Part shown: in pieces, positions 8,558 to 16,395 of the stretch
Position numbering within the stretch: position 1 is the first letter of the stretch
Layout: every line of letters begins with the position of its first letter
Assembly: GCF_010499245.1 (NCBI RefSeq)
Contig: NZ_JAAGOW010000005.1
Location: 434,001-498,000 of the forward strand
DNA: 64,000 nt
Direction of reading: 5' to 3'
From: Variovorax sp. WS11
GTDB taxonomy: Bacteria; Pseudomonadota; Gammaproteobacteria; Burkholderiales; Burkholderiaceae_C
The notes under the pieces: generated by a model
What the model saw: only the letters and a program-made list of their open reading frames with translations
Databases searched by the model: none
What the model was told of the DNA's origin: nothing
Position numbers and translations under genes: made by a program

Positions 8558-9694
8558 TCAAGCGTGCGCGGGTTCGCCGGTGTGCTCTTGCGCCGCGGGT
8601 GCGACGCCGAGGCTGGTGTAGTAGTGGCCGACCTTGGTGGCCAGGAACTGCTCGAGCGGCACCTGCTCCTGCCCGACGAAGCCGGCTTGCGGCAGCTTGC
8701 CTTCCTGCAGCAGCTCGAGCACGCCCACCACGCCGGCCGCGGTGGTCAGCTCGATCGCGGTGCGCTGCTGGCCGCGCAGCGGGGCACCGAAGACGCGGCC
8801 CACGCGGGTCTCCTGCTCGAAGCGGCCCTCCCGCAGGCCCGAGGCGGCGGCGAACAGGATCACCACGTCTTCGCGGCTGTGCGGCACCGCATGCTCGAGC
8901 ACCTGGCGGAGAAGATCGCGGCGCTCGATCAGTCGCAGGTCATGCAGCAGGAAGTCCATGGCATCGCGGTGGCCCGGATAGCGGATCGTCTTGTAGTCGA
9001 GGTTGCGCACCTTGCCCTTCAGCGTCTCGCAGAGCGTTCCCAGTCCGCCGGAGGTGTTGAAGGCCTCGAAGGCCTCGGCATCCAGCGTGAAGGTCTCGTG
9101 CCCTTCGAGCGGCTGGACGGACACCAGCTGTCCGTTGACGATCGCATCGCACGCGTTGCAGTACTCGTTGATGACGCCGTCGATGCTCCAGGTGAAGTTG
9201 TAGCGCAGGCTGTTGGTCGCGTTGCGGGTCAAGGCGCCGACGCGCAGGCGCAGGTCGTAGAGCTCGTCGAAGCGCCCCGCGAGATGGCCGCCGAGCATGC
9301 CGATCACGCCCGGGGCCAGGCCGCTTTGGGGCATCAGGACCGAAGTCGCGGTGGCGGAGAGCTCCCGGATCGCACGCGTGGCGGCCACGTCCTCGGTCAG
9401 GTCGAAGTAGTGCACGCCCCGCCTGGCGGCCTCGGTGGCCACGCGGCGTGCCAGGTAGAACGGCAGCGCATTGATCACCACCGCATGCGCCGAGAGCGCG
9501 GCGCCCAGTTCGGCGTCGCTCTCGACGTTCAGTTCGATCCGGCGCACAAGGCGATCGCTCTCGACGCTGCGGCCCGGCTTCAGGTCCGCCAGGGTGACGG
9601 GAATGCGGTGGTACTCCGCGATCATGTCCGCCACGGTGCTGCCGACCTTGCCGGCGCCCAGGACCAGGACATTCTTGAATTGAAGCTTGGACAT
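8558..9694 (-). CDS. Saccharopine dehydrogenase-like protein, candidate lysine 6-dehydrogenase
   Basis: 378-residue NAD(P)-linked dehydrogenase with an N-terminal Rossmann motif (VLVLGAGKVGSTVADM, glycines 13, 15 and 18) and the saccharopine-dehydrogenase domain arrangement (VINALPFYLARRVATEAARR, then SGLAPGVIGMLGG). Single-domain members of about this length include lysine 6-dehydrogenase, which converts lysine to alpha-aminoadipate semialdehyde, the substrate of the ALDH7 enzyme two genes downstream. That match makes lysine or a close analogue the best guess. The ATG at 9694 is preceded by GGAGAAAG on the minus strand. First gene of a six-gene minus-strand operon (9694 to 1882) with an 86-base gap before the ThDP gene. 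Confidence 0.8.
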   Translation of the reverse strand: MSKLQFKNVLVLGAGKVGSTVADMIAEYHRIPVTLADLKPGRSVESDRLVRRIELNVESDAELGAALSAHAVVINALPFYLARRVATEAARRGVHYFDLTEDVAATRAIRELSATATSVLMPQSGLAPGVIGMLGGHLAGRFDELYDLRLRVGALTRNATNSLRYNFTWSIDGVINEYCNACDAIVNGQLVSVQPLEGHETFTLDAEAFEAFNTSGGLGTLCETLKGKVRNLDYKTIRYPGHRDAMDFLLHDLRLIERRDLLRQVLEHAVPHSREDVVILFAAASGLREGRFEQETRVGRVFGAPLRGQQRTAIELTTAAGVVGVLELLQEGKLPQAGFVGQEQVPLEQFLATKVGHYYTSLGVAPAAQEHTGEPAHA

Positions 9695-9709
9695 TTTCTT
9701 TCTCCAGTC

Positions 9710-9724
9710 GGGCAAGGCTTGCCC
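9710..9724. promoter_or_regulatory. 15-bp palindrome in the leader of the amino-acid catabolic operon
   Basis: GGGCAAG and CTTGCCC flank a single central base, 16 bases before the ATG at 9694. The site is inside the untranslated leader, between the likely promoter and the ribosome-binding site. It could be a repressor operator or an RNA hairpin affecting translation. Only the symmetry is seen. Confidence 0.35.
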
Positions 9725-9771
9725 CTTGAAAGAAATGTAGGAGTGAGGCGCGACGGATGGTAGAGAGCAGA

Positions 9772-9799
9772 TCGTCGAAAGAGTGAGTGCCTTCGACGA
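9772..9799 (-). promoter_or_regulatory. Operator-like inverted repeat, copy 2 of the shared motif
   Basis: TCGTCGAA (9772-9779) and TTCGACGA (9792-9799) form a perfect 8-bp inverted repeat with a 12-base gap. It begins 78 bases upstream of the operon start at 9694 and shares arms and inner sequence with 1753-1779. A weak -10-like TACATT lies between it and the gene. Likely bound by the adjacent LysR protein or another common regulator; this is inference. Confidence 0.55.
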
Positions 9800-9827
9800 A
9801 ATGACGGCTGGCTTCGTCAGCCTGTTG

Positions 9828-9852
9828 GCCGAGCCGCGAAACCGCGGTCGGC
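9828..9852 (-). terminator. Hairpin at the 3' end of the LysR gene
   Basis: GCCGA-G-CCGCG (9828-9838) pairs with CGCGGTCGGC (9843-9852): ten base pairs with one bulged G and an AAAC loop. It lies directly beyond the LysR stop at 9855. There is no uridine tract, so it may be a weak or factor-assisted terminator separating the LysR transcript from the downstream operon. Confidence 0.4.
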
Positions 9853-9854
9853 GC

Positions 9855-10772
9855 TCACCGGCGCTTGAACACCGAGAAGTTCTGCCGGATCTCCTCCACG
9901 AGCCGGCCGGCAGCCACGGACAGCGGCCGCCCCTGGCGCACGACCAGCCTCACTTTCGCCTTCCTGCAAAGCGGATGGGCGAGGTCCAGTGCCACGAGAT
10001 GGCCGGCCTCGACCTCCGGGGAGGCGGCCAGGCCGGCGCCGATGAAGGTCACACCGTCCGTGGACCGCACGAAGCGCTTGAGGCCCACCACCGAATTGCT
10101 GCGGAACGTGGGGTGCAGCTTCACATGCTCCGCATACTCGAGCAGTTCCACCAGCCTTCCGACGCCGTAGCCCGGCGGCATGAGGCCCAAGGGAAAGGCC
10201 AGGATCTGCCGCACTTGAAGGGGCCCGGCGATCTTCGTCAGCGGATGCCCCGCCCGAACCAGGAGCTTCGCCGGTGCCGCGGCACTGGCGACGACATGCA
10301 GCTGCGGATCGGACTGCGGGTTGTACGCGAGGCCGATGTTCGCCGAATCGTCCGCAATTGCGGCGAGCAACTCGCTCACGGGCAGCGCGTCGAGCACCAC
10401 CGAGAGCTTCGGATGCGCATTGCAGAACGGCGCCACGATCTCCTCCAGCAGGCCGTCGATGAAGCCCTCGCTCACGACGATGCGCACGCCTCCCGCATCC
10501 ATCGACTCGACAGCGCTCAGCCGCTCGGCCAGTTGTTCCCGATGCGCCTGGCAGCCCCTCCAGTAGTCGAGCAGGTGGAGCGCAGCATCGGTGGGCGCGA
10601 CGCCGCGCGCCTGCCTTTCGAACAGCGTCAGCCCCAGCTCTTCCTCGAGCAATGCGACCTGGCGCGTGATGACCGAAGGCGCCGTGTTGAGCGCATCCGC
10701 AGCGCCGCGGATGGAGCCGTGGACGAACACCTCATGGAAGTACTTCAGCCGCTTCTGGTTGATCTCACGCAT
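9855..10772 (-). CDS. LysR-family transcriptional regulator
   Basis: 305-residue LysR protein. The winged helix-turn-helix occupies about residues 8-65 ([20 protein letters not shown], then [20 protein letters not shown]); the effector-binding domain follows. Replacement of the common LTQPAVS helix by [11 protein letters not shown] is typical of one LysR subgroup. It is divergent from the Bug/M81 operon starting at 10915 and lies directly upstream of the amino-acid operon on the same strand, so either or both could be targets. A perfect inverted repeat in the divergent region (10792-10808) fits autoregulation plus activation of the Bug gene. Confidence 0.9.
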   Translation of the reverse strand: MREINQKRLKYFHEVFVHGSIRGAADALNTAPSVITRQVALLEEELGLTLFERQARGVAPTDAALHLLDYWRGCQAHREQLAERLSAVESMDAGGVRIVVSEGFIDGLLEEIVAPFCNAHPKLSVVLDALPVSELLAAIADDSANIGLAYNPQSDPQLHVVASAAAPAKLLVRAGHPLTKIAGPLQVRQILAFPLGLMPPGYGVGRLVELLEYAEHVKLHPTFRSNSVVGLKRFVRSTDGVTFIGAGLAASPEVEAGHLVALDLAHPLCRKAKVRLVVRQGRPLSVAAGRLVEEIRQNFSVFKRR

Positions 10773-10791
10773 GGTTTCAGTCCGAGGAAGT

Positions 10792-10835
10792 GTTGCTCAT
10801 CGAGCAACGAAGTCCCCAACAAATTGCTGTTGCTC
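10792..10835. promoter_or_regulatory. LysR-box candidate: GTTGCTC inverted repeat plus a third half-site
   Basis: GTTGCTC (10792-10798) and GAGCAAC (10802-10808) form a perfect inverted repeat around ATC and contain a T-N11-A LysR core (T10794 to A10806). A third GTTGCTC lies at 10829-10835, 37 bases (about 3.5 helical turns) away. Together they match the strong recognition site plus activation site layout of LysR regulators between divergent genes (10772 minus, 10915 plus). Confidence 0.6.
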
Positions 10836-10914
10836 GAACGCATGCTACGCCAAACAATCCGCTTCGCCCAACGCCCTACCCACGAAAGACGCTGTTCGAA
10901 AGAAAGAGGACGCC

Positions 10915-11928
10915 ATGCCGAGACACATCTCCAGAAATCCCATCGCCCGCGTGCTTGCGATGACCGCCGCATTGCTCGGCGCAATCACCGGCGCGCCGGC
11001 CGCCGCTGCGGAGGCATTCCCATCCAAGCCGGTCACGATGCTGGTCGCCTTTCCGCCGGGCGGTCCTGCCGACGTGCTGGCGCGCGCCATGCAGCCGGCG
11101 ATGACGAAGCTGCTGGGCCAGCCCTTCATCATCGAGAACCTGCCCGGCGCCGGCGGCGCGGTCGCGGTGCAGCGGCTCCTGAGCCGGCCGGCCGACGGCT
11201 ACACCCTGATCATGGGTTCGCCCAACGAGGCGATCCTCGCGCCGCTGTCCAACGCCTCGGCGAAGTACAAGCCGGAAGAGCTCGCGCTGCTGGCGCCGAT
11301 CTCCAACCATCCGCTGGTGGTGATGGCCCGGAACGATCTGCCCTTCACCTCCCTCGAGGAAATCATTGCGGCGGGCAGGAAGCCCGGCAGCCAGAGCCTG
11401 AGCTTCGGCAGCCCGGGCCACGGGTCGATGTACCACATCGTTTCCGAATACCTGGCGCAGGTCACCGGCGCCAAGCTGCTTCACGTGCCCTACAAGGGCG
11501 CCACGCCGATGATGCAGGACCTCGTCGGCCAGCAGGTCGACATGACCATCCTGCCGAACCTCGGCGCCTCGATCCAGATGCTCGAGAGCCGCAAGATCAA
11601 GGCGCTCAACGTTCTCGACAGCCGGCGCATGCCGACGCTGCCGGATGTGCCGGCGGTCTCCGAAAGCGGCATCGCGCAGAAGAGCGAGCTCGTGTACTCG
11701 ATCTGGCTGGCCGTCATGGCGAAGAGCGGCATTCCGGACGATCGCTTGCGTGTGCTGCTGGAGGCCTCGCAGCAGGCCATTCAGTCGACCGAGATGGCGA
11801 AGGCGCTCGCGCAGTCCGGCGTCCAGCCGATGAAGCCGCAGTCCCTCGCGACCTCCGCGAAGTTCTATGCCGACGAGACGGAGAAGTTCAAGAAGATGGC
11901 GCGCTCCATCCAGTTGACAGCCCAGTGA
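10915..11928 (+). CDS. Bug/TctC-family periplasmic solute receptor
   Basis: 337-residue tripartite-tricarboxylate-type receptor. A signal peptide with the core VLAMTAALLGAITGAPAAAA precedes the family opening FPSKPVTMLVAFPPGGPADV. Other family marks are GQPFIIENLPGAGG, PADGYTLIMGSPN and LLHVPYKGATPMMQDLVGQQ. The ATG at 10915 is supported by AAAGAGGA seven bases upstream. Bug proteins bind carboxylates such as amino acids, citrate or aromatic acids in a two-lobed periplasmic site. It is followed after 32 bases by an M81 metallopeptidase gene, so the ligand may be that enzyme's substrate or product. No TctA/TctB partner is nearby. Confidence 0.93.
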   Translation: MPRHISRNPIARVLAMTAALLGAITGAPAAAAEAFPSKPVTMLVAFPPGGPADVLARAMQPAMTKLLGQPFIIENLPGAGGAVAVQRLLSRPADGYTLIMGSPNEAILAPLSNASAKYKPEELALLAPISNHPLVVMARNDLPFTSLEEIIAAGRKPGSQSLSFGSPGHGSMYHIVSEYLAQVTGAKLLHVPYKGATPMMQDLVGQQVDMTILPNLGASIQMLESRKIKALNVLDSRRMPTLPDVPAVSESGIAQKSELVYSIWLAVMAKSGIPDDRLRVLLEASQQAIQSTEMAKALAQSGVQPMKPQSLATSAKFYADETEKFKKMARSIQLTAQ

Positions 11929-11960
11929 CGCGCCACCGCACTTTTTGAAGAATGCCACCC

Positions 11961-13463
11961 ATGAACATCCTCGTCGCCGGTTTCCAGCATGAGACCAACA
12001 CCTTCGCTCCGACCCTGGCCACGTATGAAAGCTTCGTTCGCGGCGAAGACTTCCCCGGGCTTGCGCGCGGCGAAGACGTCCTGAGCTTGCTGAACGTCAA
12101 CCTGCCCGCGAGCGGCTTCATCAACTTCGTGCGCGCGCAGGGTCAGAGCGTTACGCCCGTCATCTGGGCCGGCGCGGGCGCCTCGGCCCACGTCACGACC
12201 GACGCCTACGAACGCATCGCCGGCGAGATCGTCCAGGCCGCGAGAACGGCGTCCTTCGATGCCATCTACCTGGACCTGCACGGTGCCATGGTCGCGCAGC
12301 ATCTCGACGATGGCGAAGGCGAACTGCTGGCGCGCATCCGCGCGGTCGTGGGGCCGGCGATGAAGATCGTGGTCTCGCTCGATTCCCATGCGAACGTCAC
12401 CGAGCAGATCCTGTCCCTGGCGAATGGCGTGGTCGCCTATCGCACCTATCCGCACGTCGACATGGCCGACACGGGCCGCAGGGCCGGCGAGCTCCTGATG
12501 GCGCTGACGCGCACGGACCAGCCGGCGCACCTCGTGGTGCGGCGCGTTCCTTTCCTCATTCCGGTGAACAGCATGTCCACCATGATGCAGCCCGCGCGTG
12601 GCGTGTACGACCTGCTGGAGGAGCTGGAGCCGCAAGTGCTCTCGCTCTCCTTTGCCCCGGGCTTCCCTGCGGCAGACTTCGCCGAATGCGGACCTGTCGT
12701 CTGGGGCTATGGCTTCGACAAGGCCGGGGTCGAACGAGCCATCGACACCCTGTTCGAACGCGTCTGCCACCCCGAAGACCAATGGGCGGTGCAATTCGAC
12801 GAGCCCGACGCGGCGGTGCAACGGGCCATGCGCGTGTCGGAGGCGGCGGGCCGCCCGGTGATCATCGCGGACACCCAGGACAACCCCGGCGTCGGCGGCG
12901 ACTCCAACTCCATGGGCATGCTGCGGGCGCTGCTCAGGCATGGCGCGAGGGACGCAGCCATCGGCCTGATCTGCGACCCGGCCGCCGCCGCGGCGGCGCA
13001 CGAAGCGGGCGTGGGCGGCCGAATCGACATCGCGCTCGGCGGATGCCCCCAGGTCGCAGGCGACGAGCCGCTGCGCGCGAGCTATGAAGTCGAAGCGCTT
13101 TCCGACGGCAGGTTCGTCTACGGCGGGCCGATGATGAATGGCAAGCAAGCCGACCTCGGGCTGATGGCGCGCCTGCGGATCGACGGTGTGCGCATTGCGG
13201 TGAGTTCAGCCAAGGCGCAGCTCCTCGACAGGAACATGTACCGCACGGTCGGCATCGATCCCGAGAAGATGAAGATCCTCGTGAACAAGAGCTCCGTTCA
13301 CTTCCGGGCCGATTTCGCCGCCATCGCCGAGGAGATTCTCGTGGTGCGCGCGCCGGGACCGTTCATCGCCGATCCTGCGGAGCTGCCGTGGAAGCGTCTG
13401 CGACCGGGCATGCGGATGAAGCCGAACGGCGCTGCGTTTTCACGCCAGCGCGGTAGCAACTGA
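11961..13463 (+). CDS. M81-family metallopeptidase (MlrC / microcystinase C-like)
   Basis: About 500 residues. N-terminal MlrC domain with the metal-site motifs HETNTF (residues 10-15), YLDLHGAMV and VVSLDSHANVTEQ; C-terminal domain with IIADTQDNPGVGGDSN. MlrC hydrolyses the linear peptide produced in microcystin breakdown, but most bacterial homologues sit in amino-acid or small-amide catabolic operons and probably cleave unrelated amide bonds. An in-frame ATG at 11952 has no properly spaced ribosome-binding site; 11961 (MNILVAGF) matches the usual family start. Co-directional with the Bug gene 32 bases upstream and presumably controlled by the divergent LysR protein. It ends nine bases from the convergent LysR gene. 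Confidence 0.88.
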   Translation: MNILVAGFQHETNTFAPTLATYESFVRGEDFPGLARGEDVLSLLNVNLPASGFINFVRAQGQSVTPVIWAGAGASAHVTTDAYERIAGEIVQAARTASFDAIYLDLHGAMVAQHLDDGEGELLARIRAVVGPAMKIVVSLDSHANVTEQILSLANGVVAYRTYPHVDMADTGRRAGELLMALTRTDQPAHLVVRRVPFLIPVNSMSTMMQPARGVYDLLEELEPQVLSLSFAPGFPAADFAECGPVVWGYGFDKAGVERAIDTLFERVCHPEDQWAVQFDEPDAAVQRAMRVSEAAGRPVIIADTQDNPGVGGDSNSMGMLRALLRHGARDAAIGLICDPAAAAAAHEAGVGGRIDIALGGCPQVAGDEPLRASYEVEALSDGRFVYGGPMMNGKQADLGLMARLRIDGVRIAVSSAKAQLLDRNMYRTVGIDPEKMKILVNKSSVHFRADFAAIAEEILVVRAPGPFIADPAELPWKRLRPGMRMKPNGAAFSRQRGSN

Positions 13464-13472
13464 GCGTCAGCG

Positions 13473-14429
13473 TCACGAACGCCACATGCCCTGCTGCGCC
13501 ATCTCGCCGACGATGCGCACCAGGTGGCCCGCCACGGCGGTGATGGCGCGCGATGGCCCCTTGGCCTTGGCGAAGGCCATCGCCACGGTGCGCTGGAACG
13601 GCGGCTCCACGATGCGCGCCGCCTGCAGCTTGCCCTCCTGCACTTCCTGCCAGACGGCATGCAGCGGCAGCACCGTGTACAGCCGCTCCTGCGCGGTCAG
13701 CTGCTTCTGCAGCGGCAACGAGTCGGCCTCGATCACCGGCGCCAGCGCGATGCGCGCCAGCCGCGCGCCCGCGTCGAGCGCGGTGCGCAGTCCGTTGGGC
13801 GCGCCGGGCAGGATGAAGGGCAGTCCGTTCAGGCTGGCGAAGGGCACCGAACCGGCCGCGGTCAGGCGGTCGCCGGCCGGGCCGATGAGATAGCTGTCGA
13901 CCGTGGCCAGGGCTTGCTCCTGCTCGGGCAGGGTGGGGCCGTAGCGGTACAGGATGGCGATGTCGACGCGGGCATCGGTCAGCCATTCCTCGACCTGGCC
14001 GCTGGAGCCCTCCAGCACCTTGAGGCCGACGCCGGCGTGGCGGGCGCGCACCTCGGCGAACAGCCGGCCGATCAGGATGGTGCCGATCGAAGGCAGGCTG
14101 CCCAGGGTGACGGTGCCCACCGGTTCGCGCAGGTCGGCGCGGATGCCGTGCTCCAGTGCCTGCGCACGCTCCAGCAGCTCCTTCACCTGCGGGAACAGGC
14201 GCAGCCCGGTCTCCGACAACTCCACGCCGCGGCCGGTACGGTTGAACAGCCGCGATCCGCATTCGCGCTCCAGCGCATTGACCTGGCGGCTCAGGAAGGA
14301 TTGGTTGCTGTCGAGGAACAGCGCGGCCCGCGTGAGGCTCCCCAGCTCCCCGATGGCGACGAACGAACGCCACTTCTGGAGATCGGCCGCGATGTCCAGT
14401 GCGAAGTCGGTGGCCTTGGGCTTGTGCAT
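13473..14429 (-). CDS. LysR-family transcriptional regulator
   Basis: 318 residues, a little longer at the N-terminus than usual (HTH from about residue 18: KWRSFVAIGELGSLTRAALF, then QSFLSRQVNALEREC). Standard effector-binding domain follows. Its ATG overlaps the stop of the alpha/beta hydrolase gene as TGATG, so the two are translationally coupled and the regulator is the third gene of an operon starting at 16182. A LysR gene as the last gene of the operon it probably controls implies feedback through the divergent region at 16183-16395. Confidence 0.9.
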   Translation of the reverse strand: MHKPKATDFALDIAADLQKWRSFVAIGELGSLTRAALFLDSNQSFLSRQVNALERECGSRLFNRTGRGVELSETGLRLFPQVKELLERAQALEHGIRADLREPVGTVTLGSLPSIGTILIGRLFAEVRARHAGVGLKVLEGSSGQVEEWLTDARVDIAILYRYGPTLPEQEQALATVDSYLIGPAGDRLTAAGSVPFASLNGLPFILPGAPNGLRTALDAGARLARIALAPVIEADSLPLQKQLTAQERLYTVLPLHAVWQEVQEGKLQAARIVEPPFQRTVAMAFAKAKGPSRAITAVAGHLVRIVGEMAQQGMWRS

Positions 14430-15214
14430 CAGGCCGGATTATCGAGCCGCCGCACCCATTCGGCGATGGCGGCTGCGACCGCCTGCGGCTGCTCCGGCAC
14501 CAGCGCATGACCGGCGCCGGCGATCACCTGTACCGTGACCTTGGCGCCCAGTGCGTCCGCCAGTTCTGCGCGCGTGGCCGGCGGGCGCCAGGCATCCTGT
14601 GCGCCCTGCAGGTCCAGCACCGGTGCATGGCTGCGGCCGAACCATTCGTCCTTCGGTGGATGCTGCCCGGCCTCGCGGTAGGCTGCCCGCCATTGCGGAT
14701 ACCACCCCTGCAGCCAGGGCCGCGGGTCGTTGCCCGGCGCGAACATGCAAAGCCGCAGGGCGTCGAGGCGCTCCTGCTCCTCGCGCGCAGGATCGGACGC
14801 AATGGCCAGCGCCTGCGCCATGCCGGCAGGGAACTCGCGCGCGGCGGCCCCCAGCACCACCACACCGCGCACGCACGCGGGATGGCGCAGGTCGGTGAGC
14901 CGCGCCACCCAGTGGCCGTAGGCATGGCCCACCACGACCGCCGGGGCGGCGTGGAGCTGCGCGATCACGCCGGCGACGTCGGCTGCCAGCGTCTCGAGCG
15001 TCATGCCCGCGGGTGGCGCACTGCTGCGGCCCATGCCGCGCGGTTGCGGCCGCAGCACGCGGAAGCCTTCGGACGCCAGCAGTTCGGCGAGCAGGTCGAA
15101 GTCCTCCGAATCCCTCAACGAGGACGGCAGCAGCACGATGGCCGGGCCGGTGCCCTCGACGACCACCTCGATGCGCGCCGGCCCGAGCTGCAGCAGTTCG
15201 CGCCGCCGGCTCAT
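14429..15214 (-). CDS. Alpha/beta-fold hydrolase
   Basis: 261 residues. Beta strand and oxyanion region (IVLLPSSLRDSEDF), nucleophile-elbow position VVVGHAYGHWVARL and C-terminal histidine motif GAGHALVPEQP. The elbow reads GHAYG, so alanine replaces the usual nucleophilic serine of G-x-S-x-G; catalysis may differ (for example cofactor-free dioxygenase-type chemistry) or be impaired. Start ATG at 15214 overlaps the Bug stop as ATGA, and the stop overlaps the LysR start, so the three genes are tightly coupled. Context suggests action on an ester, lactone or C-C bond of an imported acid; the substrate is unknown. Confidence 0.82.
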   Translation of the reverse strand: MSRRRELLQLGPARIEVVVEGTGPAIVLLPSSLRDSEDFDLLAELLASEGFRVLRPQPRGMGRSSAPPAGMTLETLAADVAGVIAQLHAAPAVVVGHAYGHWVARLTDLRHPACVRGVVVLGAAAREFPAGMAQALAIASDPAREEQERLDALRLCMFAPGNDPRPWLQGWYPQWRAAYREAGQHPPKDEWFGRSHAPVLDLQGAQDAWRPPATRAELADALGAKVTVQVIAGAGHALVPEQPQAVAAAIAEWVRRLDNPA

Positions 15215-16182
15215 TCCACCATCGCGCCGGATGCCTTGACGAGCCGGGCCCACTTGGGGATCTCGCTGCGGATCAGGGCGGAGAACTCGTCCGGCGTGGA
15301 CGCCGCGGGCTCGATGCCGAGCGCGGTGAGCTGCCGCTTCATGCCGGCGTCCGACATGGCGCGGATCACGGCCGCATGCAAGGCGGTCACGACCTCCTTC
15401 GGCGTGCCGGCCGGCGCGAGCACGCCCAGCCAGTTGGACACCTCGTAGTCGGGCAAGCCCGCCTCCGCCAGCGTCGGCACCTGCGCCAGCGCGGCCATCC
15501 GCGTGCGCGAAGTCACCGCCAGCGCGCGCACCCGGCCCGACTTGATGTGCTCTTCGTAGACCGTGAACGAGTCGAAGGTCGCATCGACGCGACCCGCCAG
15601 CAGGTCGGTGAGCAGCGGCGCGCTGCCCTTGTACGGCACGTGCACCAGGTCGACGCCGGCAAGGCTTTCGAACAGCGCACCCGAAAGGTGGCTGGAGCTG
15701 CCGTTGCCGGCCGAGCCGTAGGTGAGTTGGCCGGCCTTGGCTCGCGCCAGCGCGATCAGTTCGGCGACCGTGCGGGCCTTCACCGACGGGCTCACGACCA
15801 GGACGCGCGGCGTGATGTGCGTCAGCGCGATCGGCGCGAAGTCCTTCAGCGGGTGGTAGCGCAGCTTCGAATACAGCGCCGGATTGATGGCCTGCGTGCC
15901 CATGGTGCCGAACAGCAGCGTGTAGCCATCCGCCGGGGCGCGCGCCACGATCTCGCAGGCCACCGTGCCGCCGGCACCGCCGCGGTTGTCGATCACCACC
16001 TGCTGCCCGAGTTGCTCGCCCAGGTGCTGCGCCAAGCCGCGCGCCATCAAGTCCGCGGCGCCACCGGCCGGGAACGGCACGACCAGCCGCAACGGGCGCT
16101 CGGGGAAGGCGGCCCACGCGGCCAGCGGCGCGGCCGCAAGGGCGGCGGCCAGCAGGATGCGGCGGCGAGTCGGGCTGTGCAT
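15211..16182 (-). CDS. Bug/TctC-family periplasmic solute receptor
   Basis: 323 residues. The N-terminus MHSPTRRRILLAAALAAAP is an arginine-rich export signal ending near AWA. Family motifs: FPERPLRLVVPFPAGGAADL, QQVVIDNRGGAGGTV, PADGYTLLFGTMG and LVHVPYKGSAPLLTDLLAGR. The ATG at 16182 has AGGAGACAA at good spacing. First gene of the Bug-hydrolase-LysR operon, divergent from another Bug gene at 16396 across a 213-base region with strong inverted repeats. Confidence 0.93.
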   Translation of the reverse strand: MHSPTRRRILLAAALAAAPLAAWAAFPERPLRLVVPFPAGGAADLMARGLAQHLGEQLGQQVVIDNRGGAGGTVACEIVARAPADGYTLLFGTMGTQAINPALYSKLRYHPLKDFAPIALTHITPRVLVVSPSVKARTVAELIALARAKAGQLTYGSAGNGSSSHLSGALFESLAGVDLVHVPYKGSAPLLTDLLAGRVDATFDSFTVYEEHIKSGRVRALAVTSRTRMAALAQVPTLAEAGLPDYEVSNWLGVLAPAGTPKEVVTALHAAVIRAMSDAGMKRQLTALGIEPAASTPDEFSALIRSEIPKWARLVKASGAMVE

Positions 16183-16248
16183 GGTCTTGTCTCCTGGATT
16201 CACGGCGACTCTAGCCCTCTGTTCGGCGTGCGCCCATGCAGGCACGGA

Positions 16249-16296
16249 CAAGGCTGCTATGCAGGATGGGTCAGGCCGGCCTGCATAGCAGCCTTG
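16249..16296. promoter_or_regulatory. 17-bp perfect inverted repeat between divergent Bug operons
   Basis: CAAGGCTGCTATGCAGG (16249-16265) and CCTGCATAGCAGCCTTG (16280-16296) are exact reverse complements with a 14-base spacer. A second, outer inverted repeat, GCCCATGC (16232-16239) and GCATGGGC (16316-16323), surrounds it. The site lies mid-way between start codons at 16182 (minus) and 16396 (plus). A regulator operator serving both operons is the simplest reading; a cruciform or RNA hairpin is an alternative. Confidence 0.65.
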
Positions 16297-16395
16297 CGCG
16301 AATGGTGCATGGCTGGCATGGGCTGTCGCTCCTAGACTGCGCCATCGCCGCATCCGGCCGAACGCCGAACCCACCGCATCCCAGGAGACAACACC

